Of a DNA stretch of 64,000 bases, positions 35,668-48,310 are shown piece after piece. Position numbers and translations under genes: made by a program. This DNA comes from Phocoena phocoena (taxonomy: Eukaryota > Chordata > Mammalia > Artiodactyla > Phocoenidae). Positions within the stretch are counted from its first letter, which is position 1. Every line of letters starts with the position of its first letter. The notes under the pieces are model-generated. The model was not told the origin of the DNA, ran no database searches, and was given only the letters and a program-made list of their open reading frames with translations. The stretch lies in NCBI RefSeq assembly GCF_963924675.1, contig NC_089234.1, positions 24,109,668-24,173,667 of the forward strand, in the 5' to 3' direction.

Positions 35668-35974
35668 CTGAGCTGTTAAGTACGGTAGCCATTAGCCATG
35701 TGTAATAACTGAGCTCGAGAAATGTGTCTAGTCAGCACTGAGATGGGCTGCAGGTGTCAAAAGCACACCAGATTTCAAAGATTTAGTGTGAAAAAAACAA
35801 TAAAAAATCATTAATATTTTATATTGATTATATGTTGAAATGATAATATTTTGGATATGTTGGGTCAAATTAATTACTAAAATTAATTTCACCTGTTTTT
35901 CTTTTTTAACCTGGCTATGAGAAAATTTTGAATTACACATGTGGCTCACATTATATTTCTACTGGACAGTGCTG
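35668..35974. mobile_element. hAT-type nonautonomous DNA transposon
   Basis: A 307-base MER1-group element. Inverted ends are ctgagctgttaagta and (complement) cagcactgtccagta. The subterminal gtagccattagccatgtg phrase and an AT-rich centre are typical. TSD is 8 bases: ttctagac (35660-35667) and ttgcagac (35975-35982), two mismatches. The subfamily name is not certain. Confidence 0.8.
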
Positions 35975-35982
35975 TTGCAGAC

Positions 35983-37205
35983 AGTTTTCTTCTTTATTTT
36001 TATGGAACAAAACCGGAATTTCCTGCTTTTCCAATTCCTAAGAGCATGTAAACAGATGTTTCCCGATGGCATATTCCTGACATTGTCCCCACTTTACTGG
36101 ACCTCTCCCAGCTCCTCTGGCCTACTTTGTCCAACACGGTGACCTTCTCAGAAATCATCTGAGTTTCCTTTTGTCACGGTCTTTGCTGAAACTGCCACAC
36201 ACAACACCTCAAAGCAGGAGTCCATTCATAAAGCGTTCCTCCCTTGGTGTGCTCCGTATTCCTTTCCTAGAGTAGGAGTCATTGGGGCAGGGGCAGGGCA
36301 CAATCAGATGTGTCAGACTCTAATTTATACTTCAGAGGCACGTCCCAAACTTCTTCCACGGTAACAAAATTCAATGTCCCAAGGCTTTCTGAGTCTTAAA
36401 TTTTATCAGACTGCCCGGCTCTGGCCTTTTTTCCTGCTGAAATCACTTCCAGCCAATGGTGTGACTATCCCACAAGCACAATAGGCAGGTGGTGTCCACA
36501 AGGGCCTCCTAATTGTCACTGTCCCTGGGTCTGGTATTTGATCACCAGATAGAAGATGCTCATAAGCAAAGGCAGCAACTGAAAGGCAGGAAGAGAAAGA
36601 CACCTGGCGCTCCTTCACCAACACCCAGTGGAGGGGACCAGATCACAGACAGCAGGCAACAAGGCAGTGTCAGTGACAGACTGGAAAGGGAGAAAGATGC
36701 TCTGGGCAAGGGAAAGGGATAGGAGAATAGAGAGGAACCTGAGCGAGGTCGACACAGAACCTCTCTTTCCTTTTGTTCCACCGGGTGATGCCACATTTAA
36801 GGCTCGAGCGTACTTCCTTTTTGGTGGGGAAGGGGATTCGAATGATGATTCCTCTTCCAATAGCAGGATAACCCTTCAAGCACTTTCCCTCTTCCTGTAG
36901 TCACCACAAATGCAAGGCCAACTGACATCTAAAGCACTAAGGATGACCCTCTAAATAAAATGGCAATGGTCTACCACGGAGGGGGCACCTAGGGAGTCTG
37001 GTTCCACTGACCTGAGACTCAACCTCAGAGGACTCGGGTGAGATTAGGAAACCTCTCTGCCGCCCAGAATACTGCAGAGTCACCAAATATCAAAGGCCCG
37101 GGAGGAAGGAAGATGATTTCTTGTCTCCCAAAGGACTGCCTGGACATGGCTATAGTTTGCTCTTCCTGGTCCCCTGATCTTTTCTCTTGTTTCGGTTCAA
37201 TTCTC
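35983..37205. other. Unique sequence, no supported gene
   Basis: Several overlapping frames at 36513-36900 on both strands carry no recognised domain. Nothing else stands out. Confidence 0.4.
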
Positions 37206-37207
37206 AT

Positions 37208-37822
37208 GGTTCAACATTCAAAAATCAGTCAGTATAAGGGACTTCCCTGGTGGTGCAGTGGTTAAGAATCCACCTGCCAATGCAGGGAACACGGGTTTGT
37301 GCCCTGGTCCGGGAAGATCCCACATGCCGTGGAGCAACTAAGCCCGTGTGCCACAACTACGGAGCCTGTGCTCTAGAGCCTGTGAGCCACTACCACTGAA
37401 GCCCACAAGCCACAGCTACTGAAGCCCGTGAGCCACAACTACTGAACGCAGGTGCCGCAGCTACTGAAGCCCGTGTGCCTAGAGCCCAAGCTCCACAACA
37501 AGAGAAGCCACCGCAACGAGAAGCCTCCGTGCTGCAACGAAGAGCAGCCCTCGCTCGCCGCCACTAGAGAAAGCCCGCACGCAGCAACAAAGACCCAACA
37601 CAGCCAAAAATAAATTTTTTATAAAAGCAATCAATATAAGCCATTGCATGAATAGACTAAAGAAGAAAAATCCCATGACCGTATCAATCAATCAACGCAG
37701 AAAAGGCAATCCACAAAATCCAGCACCCATTCATGATAAAAACCCTCGGCAAACTAGAAACAAGAGGACTTTCCTCCATTTGATGAAAAAAAGAATCTAC
37801 CCTCAAAACCTACAGCTAACTT
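37208..37822 (+). mobile_element. L1 ORF2 internal fragment split by a SINE
   Basis: ggttcaacattcaaaaatca before the SINE and 'gcatgaatagactaaagaag' after it join into the ORF2 stretch just upstream of motif A. It continues to 'cagcacccattcatgataaa' and 'aaaacctacagctaac'. The fragment has neither 5' nor 3' element ends. Confidence 0.75.
37238..37624 (+). mobile_element. Long CHR-like SINE (second copy)
   Basis: Head gggacttccctggtggtgca, repeated 'agcccgtgagccacaactac'-type units, and a tail ending cagccaaaaataaattttt. The flanks cagtcagtataag and caatcaatataag look like a diverged TSD inside L1 ORF2. Confidence 0.9.
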
Positions 37823-38695
37823 GAGGCACAAGCTAAAAAACAGAGAGAGAAGTATCCCCGGGAAAGGGACAAAGAGTGAAAGTGTATGTTTTTTCTCAGG
37901 TTTGGGGAAGCCTGCAGAGGCTGAGGAGGTTGGGGCTCCTTCCTGGATACCAGCACGCTGCATGCAATTGATGAGTAGTGCTGGGAGGGGGCTAAGATGA
38001 GAAAAGGTGCCATAACACTTCCCTGGACACCCGCCCATCACACATCCCACACCCTTCCTCTGTTTTTTTCTCCACAGCACTTACCCCTTTCTAACATGCT
38101 GTACAACTTGTTTACTTTGTAGTTGACTATCATCCACTAAAAAGTAAACTCCATGGGGCCAGGGTTTTTGCTGTTTTAGTAACTGCTATATTGTCATCAC
38201 ACGGTGTTTGTTTATTTTCATGGAACGAATGAACCAGTTTGGGCCTTCAGGTATTTTAGGTTACTCAGGCACCAAGAACACTGCGAAAGTGTTGGGCTGG
38301 GAACAGCAGGGCAAAAGACACCCTTCAGCTGTGGGCATCTTCTCAGAGACAGGAATGCTTACTACTACGCCACAGAAGCTTTCTCCGCTTCCTGCACCCC
38401 TAGACCCACTGGCCAAGGTCTGGGATTGCTACCTGGCTCACCTGGGACAAAGAGGACATCACATCTCTCCTCAGCCTCTGTAGCCCTCCCCAAACCTGGA
38501 GTGGCTTACTGAGCCAAAAGAACCATATGTGAGGATGGCCTAGAAAACTGCATCGTGCGAATGTTTTCATTCAGCAGCAAAATCGTTTGATTCTGCTCAA
38601 GCTTATCTTTGCAAGGGCAACCAAAGCCAGCTTGACAGAGGGCTGTTAACCAGACTAATTAGGAAGTCATTTGCAGAAGTGGTGCGCCAGAGTGG
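37823..38695. other. Unique sequence with an L2-like end
   Basis: Around 38100-38230, 'aagtaaactccatggggcca' and 'acggtgtttgtttattttc' resemble an L2 3' end. The segment 38550-38690 is fairly even in composition and may be conserved, but this cannot be shown here. Confidence 0.4.
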
Positions 38696-38699
38696 GGGA

Positions 38700-38890
38700 G
38701 AGTTAAGCGACTAGGACTGGATCCTGGCATAGTTACGTAGTACTTGCTGTGTGACGTCTGGCAGGACAAGTAACCTCTCTGAACCTCCACTTCCTCGTCT
38801 TTAATAGAGGGGCAAAATAATGGTATCTCACAAGGCTGTTATCTGGCTTTAAGGAGACAATGCATATGAAAAGTGCTTCGTGAAGTGGGA
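38700..38890 (+). repeat. MIR SINE
   Basis: gctgtgtgacgtctggcagg, 'acctctctgaacctccactt' and 'tggctttaaggagacaatgc' follow MIR order. Confidence 0.72.
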
Positions 38891-39449
38891 AGTACTTCCA
38901 AAATCTGTTTGTTTCTACTATTTTATGATTGTTATTATTGGAAGAACCACAAGAGTAAGAACGAGGGGGAACTTAGCTGTTGGAGATGCAGTACAGGGAG
39001 AACAAAAAGCTAACCATGAACGGCCACGTGGCTATTTGAACCACACCACAGGCCCATCGTGAGAAGCATGGGAAAGCCAAAAAAGATTCCCTTCACATCT
39101 CCTCTAAGCACAGAACTCACAGGGCAGCACCTGAGCTCAAACACCCCAGTCTCTGAACTGTCCAGTGTCCCAGAGCCAGATATGGAGGCCCAGCCTTGAC
39201 AGAGATTCTCTGAGCTCAGTAGCCCACGATGCTTCCAAAAACCCTTCCAGTGCAACTCCACACCATCCCTGGGGCTGGTCCTCACCTTGGATCCCCATTC
39301 CCGGAGAAACGCCGAGGTGAGCAGGAGATCCAGCTTGGTGCTGGGGAACTGCCCAAGGCTAACACTAGCCTGGGTCATGTCGCACCCTACAAAGTGAGCG
39401 CGGCCCGAGATGGACGGCCATGTGAGGGGCAGCTTACCAGAGCCATTAA

Positions 39450-39860
39450 AAACACAGACTTCAGGTGAGAAAGGCCCGTGTTAAATTCTGACCTCTGCAC
39501 AGCTACCCAACTAGGTCACTCTGAGTTACAGGCTTGACTCTCCGAGCCTCAGTTTCTCCTGTGAAGACGGTAAAAAGCACTTAGCTCTTCCCATGGTGCC
39601 TGGTCCCTGGTACGCTACACATGTTCACTCACGGACTGCCCAGGTTCAAAACCCAGACAGAATACTTAGCGGATATACGACACCGGGCAACTTAGCAATT
39701 TCTCTGTGCTTCTGTTTTCTCAATTATCAAATGTGGACGAAAGAACTTATTTTTTAGGCACGTTGTGAGGATTAAAGCAGTTAATCCATGAAAAGCGCTT
39801 AGAACAGTGCCCAGCATATTGTAAGTGCCCAACAGTGATAGCTAATATTTGTTTAATAAA
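39450..39860 (+). repeat. Two adjacent MIR SINEs
   Basis: First copy about 39450-39640 ('ctctccgagcctcagtttct'). Second copy about 39640-39860 ('atttctctgtgcttctgttt', 'gttgtgaggattaaagcag', 'gcttagaacagtgcccagc'). Confidence 0.65.
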
Positions 39861-40499
39861 AATAAATAATAATAATAGTAATTACTGCTGAAGGGCCTTG
39901 AAATGCAGGCTATCCAGTTAACATCTCATTCTCAAAGCAGTCCTACCTCAGCCCGTACCTCTAGCGCATAATAGGAAATTAATAAACATTTTCAGGGAAT
40001 GATCCTGGAAACCTCCATCTAATCTCCCTGCATTGTTGTGTTCCATCTACTCATAAATTCTGTTTCTTGGCCAACAGAGGCAGAAAGTATGAACCCATGT
40101 TACCGTCACCTCGTCCTTGTGGTTCACATGCTGCCTTTTTGTGGTGATGTCACTGACTTCTTCATTGACTTCTTATGAAAGGGAGACTCAGCTGTCATGG
40201 GCATTCTCCAAAGGGGCTGGTCTGGAGGAAGCTGCTATGAGCGCAAGAAAGGGCAGCCACAGCTGATCCAGTTCGGGTCAACTCATTGCTCTGACTGGGG
40301 TGGGTGACGTTACTTGGTCTGAAGATGAGCATAAACCTCATGGATCTGCTGTTTGCTCCGGCTCAATGCTCTTCCTCTCTTCATTCAGGCTTTTCTCAGT
40401 TATCACCTCCCAAGAGACACCCTCCGAAACATCTCCCCTAACATTCTGCATCCGCTATCCTGCTTTGCTTCTCTTCATAGAATTTTACGTGACATTTGC

Positions 40500-40640
40500 T
40501 CATTAGTTTATCATCTGCCTCCTTCCCAAGGGAAAGGCAGGGAGACTTGCCTGTTTTGTCCTCTATTGAGCCTAGAACAGTGCCTGACACATACACAGGC
40601 GGTGCTCAAGAAATATTTGATCAGTGAATGAATGAAGCAA
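40500..40640 (+). repeat. L2 LINE 3' end
   Basis: 'gagcctagaacagtgcctga', 'gcggtgctcaagaaatattt' and gaatgaatgaa match the L2 terminus. Confidence 0.65.
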
Positions 40641-41079
40641 AGGTCCCCTGGCGGAGGTGACCGCCAGCAGGCTGGGCAGATGGCAGAATTCACACCCTTC
40701 TGCCAAATGACTTCTTTCAAGCCCAGGAGGATGGGCTGGGCTGCGCTGTAGGGCAAAGGGAACCTGCAAACCCAGGTCCCAACCCAGTTCTTTCTGATGC
40801 ATGGTAAGACTCTGACTGCCTTTCATCTGGAAAACACACTCAGTGACGTTCCATCATTCAATTAGAAAGTTAAAGAGTTGCGACAAAATTAATTTGCTTA
40901 TCACCAGGGAAATTAATATGTCTGCAAATAAATTCTACCCCTGCAGCCCAGTTTCAGGTGGTTGATACATCTGATGTGTTGGCAGCAGCAAGGACAAAGA
41001 GGAGAGTGCTGGGAAAACTAGCTTCTAGCTGGATGGAAAGATTCAGCAAAGGTAAAAAAATTTTTTAAAAACAAAAACA

Positions 41080-41284
41080 GGGCTTCCCTGGTGGCGCAGT
41101 GGTTGAGAGTCCGCCTGCTGATGCAGGGGACACGGGTTCGTGCCCCGGTCCGGGAAGATCCCACATGCCACGGAGCGGCTGGGCCCGTGAGCCATGGCTG
41201 CTGAGCCTGCGCGTCCGGAGCCTGTTCTCCGCAACGGGAGAGGCCACAACAGTGAGAGGCCCGCATCCCGCAAAAAAAAAAAAA
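41080..41284 (+). mobile_element. CHR SINE (copy 7)
   Basis: Full-length, head gggcttccctggtggcgcag, A-tail at 41271-41284. It landed in A/T-rich DNA, so the TSD is ambiguous. Confidence 0.96.
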
Positions 41285-41285
41285 G

Positions 41286-43055
41286 GAAAAAAAAGGAAGG
41301 AAGTGACTTAGGAAAGCGGCCAGGGAGAAAAGAGTGAGAGACTGGAGGTCTAGACAGAATTGCTCTCAAATCCAAAGCGAAAGTGAGGAGCCAGGCCAGA
41401 CAAGATGGGACAGAGAAGGACAATGGGTGGGGTGAGCCCACTGCACTCTAATGAGCCTCCATCATGGTGATGCGATGGGATGGGCAAGTCCTCTTGCCAC
41501 TTTCCCTTTTGTAATATTACTGTTTCCCTGGAATCACTAGCAATTAAAGGGCTTCACGATTGCCTGAGGGGACAAGAGTAAAGAATGAGCTGGAAAGGGC
41601 ATCCTATTCCATCCGGGAGAAATATAATCCCAAGGAAAGAGAGATTAAAACATGGCTACTAAAGGAAACCCAAGTCACGTCAGAGGCAAAGTAACTGATG
41701 ATGGAGTTTTAAAAACAATGGTCAGTCCAAAGCTAGCAAGTTTGGAGGGATCTACAGAAAAGCAGAAGTCAGAATCAAGCTCCCTTTCTCCCTAGCCCAG
41801 AATCCAAGCATGAATTTTTGCTGGCTGTTGCACCACACAAGTTACAATAAGCAATTCAGCAACCAGTGAAGCAAAGATAAATGGACTTACTCTTCCTTTT
41901 TTACCCAATTCTTCAGCCTAACATCTTTCACTGCACAATGCTTCACACGGACAACAGGGAACCTCCCTTACTTTGCTACCTTGAGTCTCCTGGGAAGAAG
42001 GGGACCAGGGCGTGGGCTGGTAAACTTCTATGCTTAAGTGCAAGGCTATGGTGGCACGCAATGCCATCAGGAAGACTGCACCAGGTGACGCTGGCACAGT
42101 CCATATTCATTCACAGCTGCGGGCGGGTTTATCCAGGGCACCAATTATCTAATTGCTGCTAATGTTCCCTGTGTACTCAGCTGCAAATTTGCAAGATGGG
42201 GCCTGACTCACAAGAAGGGGATAATAATGGGAAATATATTTCCATTTGAAAATTCATGAGTAAGCAGCAAGAGCCCTGTTTATTAAAATTTAGATGCAGA
42301 TAAACAATGAATATCGTTCCAGGAAAAATTGCAGGGTTTCCACAGTTACAGAAGAACCAGCCCTTTTGTCAACACTCCATTGTTCTATTTATACCTTGGG
42401 AGATATTACACGGAGTTTCTATAAATACAATGGAAACTCATTCATCTCAACCCCTCTCACGTGGAAAGGCTCAACCTTCTCAGCAATAAAGGAACAGCCT
42501 CCTGAGCGGATCCCGCTTACGCCTCAAGACTGTCATAGGTGAATCCTTCCGAATATAAGGGATAAAGCAGAACAGGTTTGGATTGCGCTGGGCAGGGGGA
42601 GGGGAAGCAACAGGCATTCTGTTCTGGTCTCTGAAATAGACATGAAGCAGATACATCCTCACCAGCTCTCAGCCCTGGAGTGTTAAGAATCTCAATGATT
42701 AAAAGCAGAGGAAACAAACTGGCCAGGGCATCTCGACCCCTGCTCGGGATGGGAGCTCATCAGTGACACTCATCTTTACATTTTTTTTTTTTTAATGTGA
42801 CTGTCCTCCTCTGTGACTATTAGGACCCTCTCTCCTATTATACTACAAACCTTCATCGTGGCAATCTCGAAATCTACTTCTTTGATCCTCCCACCCCCAA
42901 AGTACCCAGCACTACACTTTGTACCGCCCTGTGTTAATCAGAGAGAGTCTGGTTCAGTGAAGGTCTTCTGATCCCAAACAGCCCAAAGAAACACCCCTAG
43001 AGCAGAATGTAATTGTGCTGTCCCCACATACAATTAATATTTATAAGAATATCAC
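41286..43055. other. Unique sequence, no supported gene
   Basis: 42160-42460 is even-textured AT-rich DNA without repeat hallmarks. A T-run is at 42780-42793. No gene. Confidence 0.4.
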
Positions 43056-43059
43056 ATTT

Positions 43060-43290
43060 TTAAGTGTTTTACCATGTGGCAGGCACTGTGTGAATTACTT
43101 TCCAAACAAAAATCTAATCATCTCTCCAGCTAAGTGAGGCAGTCCCATTACTCCTTTTTTAAACACTAAAACAGGAAGCAATAAGGTACATCGCCTAGAC
43201 ACACAGCGAGTAAGTACCAGGGCCAGGACTTGAACCCAGAGCTATCTAAAACCAGGATATATGCTCTTAGCCACTACATCATGCAATTTT
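43060..43290 (-). repeat. MIR SINE
   Basis: Reverse-strand MIR: 'ttttaccatgtggcaggcac', 'tacatcgcctagacacacag', 'accagggccaggacttgaac'. Confidence 0.72.
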
Positions 43291-46200
43291 TCTGCTTCTT
43301 AGATCCAACCTCACACTGCTCCTTTTTGTGGATAAGCCCCTGAGCGGCCTGTCCTTATGCCATGGCTCAGACAGATCTTCCTTCTATTAACTCATTACTT
43401 CCACCGCTGCACACATACACACACACACACACAGCTTTAGTCTCTCTCTCCATAATTCCTCATTTACAATAGCTGACCCTACATCCACAGCAATTTTCCA
43501 CGTGCCCACACTAACCTGTCTCATGTTCAGGGAAAATAATCATTTTATATGAGAGATATAGTAGATATATATATACACATACATATATATATAAATAAAA
43601 TGCATATACGTATGTATGTGTGTCAGTTTCTTGTCAGTGTCTCCATACAGGTCAGGTAAAATTATCTGCAGGGAAACAGGACCACCCCAGAAATGGGGCC
43701 CCGACGTATATGCTACACGCTTCGCCAGCTGGTACACCATATGCTACAGTGGAACCAGAATCATTAAAGGGATTTACACGTACAGAATTTTAATACAAGT
43801 GGCATCCTTCAGTGGTCTATCTCTCTAGAAACTCTAGTCCCTGAACATTTCACAAGTTTCAGAGCGAAAGTAGAAGCAGCTGAAGCAAGAAGTAATGGCA
43901 GAGAGGGTCTCCAGGGAGTGAAGTAAACACTTCATAGTTCACTCATGAGCCAGACAGCAGCTGTGTCAGAAGGTAGGGCAGGGGTTTGGGGAGCCAGCTG
44001 GCGGCTCATCCAGAAATCTGTGCCCTGTTCATTGGAGGGAGATTTGCCTTCATGGTCTTATTTTGCAGATGGTAGGGAAAGTTCCAGCCTTTTGATTTGG
44101 GCCCAGCACCCCTACAGATAGAGGAGATGGCCGATTACGAGTTCAAATACCAGTGGTCCTGAAAAAGTCATATTCCCAAAAGTTCTCTCCTTCACTTACC
44201 GCATTACTCATGCATCCATTTAACAAATTATTCAACACCTGCTCGACTAGACACTGGACCAGCCCAAACAAGTACATGCTCCCTAAACAGAGCTTTGCTT
44301 AACCAACCTGCTCGATTAACTGACGTTCTCCATTGCTTCTGCTGCCCATCTCGTGCAACTCCTGCCAACTGAGTCACATGTTATTCCACCCAAGCATTGC
44401 TTCTCCCAGCAGCTGAGGTATGTGTTCGCAAGAGCTAACTGTGTTTTGTTCTCAAACCTATGTATAGTTGTCATACTTGTTATTATAAGTATATTATTTA
44501 AATAGTATGTAAAACAACAGAAAATAGTACAAAAAATCCATGTTTCCATAAATACTTACCTGAATGTTTTGCAAGACTTGATAACCATGAATCACTAAAA
44601 AAACTACAGTTTAATTACATGTGAGCAGGAAAAGAATAAAATACTGGGTGTGAGGAAGAATCTACAGTCTTTGAATGGCTTTCCCAATGTCTTCTTCATG
44701 AAAAACAAAAATCAGAAACTGGAAATTATAAATAATGTATTACAGGTATTATTTTAAAGAGAAAGATGATCTAGAGCTCTAATCAGCAGAATATGGAAAG
44801 AAAAGACAGAGCCTACCTATATCAAAAAATGGGTCAATGAACATACATCTCTCAGTTTTCAGTTCAAATAATATATTCAGAATATGTATGTACATTATTT
44901 TTTGTGATTCCCCCAAATGCCAGGCAAATTTTTCAGTTACCGGCAACTGGTCTCCATTGTAAGATACAAACAACCACAATCCAGTGAGTCATGGGCTGTT
45001 ATAGACGCATGAGGAGTTGGGGAGGGAGAGGGGGAAGGCGGAGCATCTCAACCAGGCTTGTGGTGAGGAGGAAGGAAAGAGGAAAAGGAAAAAAACCTTC
45101 AGGGAGAAGGAACATATGTGTATAGTCTTGAAGAAGAAGAAAGAGGTAGGAAGGCAAAGTAGGAACAAAGAGAAATTCCGAGCTCACAGCGCAGCATCTA
45201 TGAAGGCACGTGGTGCACTTGTGGGTCTCCAAATGAGTTGGTACGGCTGGAACCCTGAACAAATGGTGGTGAAGGTGATTCCTTCCACGATGATTTGCAC
45301 ACTTGTTGTTTGCCAGGCACCACACTAGGATCTGCACTCATAGGACATACTTACTGTCTTGCTGCTCTGTGGAGAAGTGGGTCCATAACACTGTACAAAG
45401 CTTTTTCATACACACTCTCCAGAAAGCCGATCCTCAGAAGGTTGGAACTGGGTCCGCCTCTGCTTTGGTATCCCCACCACCATCTCCACCCTACCTCTAG
45501 CTTCCAACCCAATGCAGGGCACAAAGTTATTTCTCAGGAAGTATAATGAAAATGAACTGGGACAGGCTATCAGATCTGATCTACAACAAATTCACACCAG
45601 CCAAAAGGACCCGGAGTTGAAAATAACCGTGTTATTTTCCTTCCTGTTGGTGCTATTTCTTTCTAAACTGAAATGCTTATCCAACCACCCAAACGCCACT
45701 GAAATAGGTGGTAGATGAGATTATCTGATACACCTCTACACCCTCCAACAAACTTCCTAGTAATCACAGTGGTTGCTATTTTGTCCAGCTGGTTGCTGAC
45801 AACGTTTCAAAACGAATCCTCCTACACTCTTATTTTTACCTTCAACTAGCTGAATTTAATGGTATAGGTTCAGAGCCCAGATGGAGTTGAAAATCTCTTT
45901 AATTTCTTTCAGAAGTGAGCTTTGGTAGGAAGTAGCTCCACCAGGCTACTCTTAAACAGTTTGTTTTCACTCTCTGTCTGCCCCGGCCCCCAGCCCTTAT
46001 TTAATCTAAGCTACTATTCCATTGGCTTTCTCGAGAGTTCAGCTTCTAAATAAAGAGACCAAAACTTCCCTTGGTCTTTGGGATGACCTTTGTTTTAAAA
46101 GGTCAGGAAAATCTAAACACGTGTAAAATCAATCAACATGAAGTCTTCTCTCCTTTAACATTAATGAACTGGATCACCTGAAGGTAAGCTTGGTAAGCAT

Positions 46201-46704
46201 TTTGTTTACCAGTACATCCCCAATGCCGAGCAAAAGATACGGCGAGAAGTAGGGGCTCAGTAAAGAGAAACTGGATGAATGGTAATCCTCACAACAGCCT
46301 GGCAGGGTGAGCAAGGTGGATGTTCTTCCAGTTGAGGATAGACTCATTAAGGTTAAGTAGTTTGCTTAGGGTCACTTGGGACTCCATCAACATTTGTCTA
46401 GTGCCATTTTACTAGACCATGTACCAGCATGAACCAGCATTTGGCAGCAACAGAACAGGAAGACTTTGCTTCTGTAGAGCTAAGATCAGGCCCCCAAGTC
46501 CAGTCCAAGGTCCACTGCTCTTAAGATGGACATGCAGACAGTGGAAAAGTGGTGTTCATGGAAACACCACTTAAAACTGAATCCTGTAACAGAGCTCTGC
46601 AGGAAAAGGGAAGGGAGCATGATGGAGGCTGCAGAAACATTGTGAAAACACAGTGTGTTTCCGCTGTGCCCAGGCAGAGGAGTTCACGTAGACTCCAGAA
46701 GACT
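43291..46704. other. Mostly unique sequence, no supported gene
   Basis: Contains a CA run at 43419-43432 and a TA/CATA-rich simple repeat at 43553-43622. The frames at 44999-45337 are purine/pyrimidine-rich and overlap on both strands with no domain. Around 46280-46380 a weak MIR-like stretch ('cctcacaacagcctggcag') is present. Confidence 0.4.
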
Positions 46705-46712
46705 GTGTACAC

Positions 46713-46928
46713 GAGGTATCTGCAAACAACTGTCCAGGGGCCAAACCTGACCCTTCATCTGCTTTTGTAAATAAAGTTTTATTGGAGCAAAGGCCCACCC
46801 ACTCATGTAAATATTGTATATGGCGGCTTTCACACTACAACAGCAAAGTCAAGTAGTTCACCCTATAGCCTCCAAAACCAAAAATCTTTACTCTCTGCCT
46901 TTTTACAGAAAAAGTTTGCCAACTCCTG
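46713..46928. mobile_element. hAT-type (MER1-group) MITE
   Basis: A 216-base element containing gtaaataaagttttattgga and the ending 'gaaaaagtttgccaactcctg', characteristic of a common MER1-type hAT family. The 8-base TSD is gtgtacac (46705-46712) and gtgtagac (46929-46936). Confidence 0.82.
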
Positions 46929-47419
46929 GTGTAGACTCATGAAGTGACAACATAAGAATCCACAAGCAGCAGAAATGAAATAAAGTACTACTGGTGTTCA
47001 AAGAGCTGGAGGGATCTCTTTTATACCCAATACCAAAAAAAATCCACAGAACCAATTACCTCAGCCCTTGATACCCTGATACTTAGAAGCCTCTTGTCAA
47101 TAACATCTACTCTTGCCTGAACTTCTGAATCAGACACCTACTCCCTTCACACCATACTATATTTAGGATTAGCAATCAGTGGAAAAGCTATAGAAAACAA
47201 ACTTTTTTTTACTGTATTTTAAAAGAAAAGTGCACACTGAATGTACTGCTACAATAAATGGGAACTCAGCATGCCTTGTAAAATGGTCTAGATCTCATTA
47301 AATGATTTCTTGGCTATTATCCTTTGGGCTCACCAATGGATCTGAATAGACTCTCCAGTGAAAGTGGAATGTTTAAGACGCTACTCTTTTGAAAAGAAAT
47401 AGCATATTGGAATCAGAAA

Positions 47420-47580
47420 AGACGAAGACAGTTATTAGGAAAACTGATTTCAAATTAAGAGCGCCATTTTCTATCTTTAGGTTTTGACACTGATATTCCC
47501 TTGCAAATCTCTTAACCCTCGCTATGTCTTACTTTCTTACAAGTACTAAATGGAGAAAATCATATCCATCTCCTACCCCT
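47420..47580 (+). repeat. MIR-like SINE
   Basis: Diverged: 'tcccttgcaaatctcttaac' and 'actaaatggagaaaatcata' correspond to the MIR core. Confidence 0.45.
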
Positions 47581-48242
47581 TATCTGCCTCCTCCTAACCA
47601 GGGACTTGGAAGGATGTATAAGACAGCATCCTTTCATTCATTCACTGTGAGCTTTTTAAAAGACCTTTGCAGGTAAATCCTAAACACTGTTACGTGTATG
47701 CTCTCCAAGCCCAGGTTGTTTTCAAGGGAGGTGGAACTCAGCAAATAAGAACATGGCACAGTAGAACAAAAGCCAGGGATTCAAGGGCAAACAACCTATT
47801 AACTCGTCTCCCACCTTATTCACGTATGGCAATGCAAGATGAAAACTCTCTGTGGATTAAATTCTGGTAAATTCTAAGAGGGGAACTGCAACATCTTCAT
47901 CCTCCAAAGGCTAAGCAACTGTTGCTTTCTATCAGGATGAATAACTTTTTCTAGAAATTGGGATGGAAAGTCAAAGAGTTAAATCACTTTCTCCAGCCTT
48001 AAAGAGCTTGAGTTGTGGTTGGCTGTGAGATCCAATAGGGCCTTGTCTCTGATAGTCACATCCTTTGCTGCAGTCCAGGCTAAGACGAAGTCCCTGCTGT
48101 TACTCTAGGCATGGGGCTGATAGTGTGGAACAGAGAGCTCCTAAGGCCACAGGACCACAGAGTCCTACCTCAAGACAGCCAGCATTAGCTGGTATCACCT
48201 TGATCTGAACTTCTCCCTCTCCCTCCCTCTCTCCCCCATCTC

Positions 48243-48310
<68 letters not shown>

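Noticed and set aside
45017..45337. Overlapping 103- and 112-codon frames on opposite strands
   Set aside because: They arise from a purine-rich/pyrimidine-rich tract and neither shows a domain.
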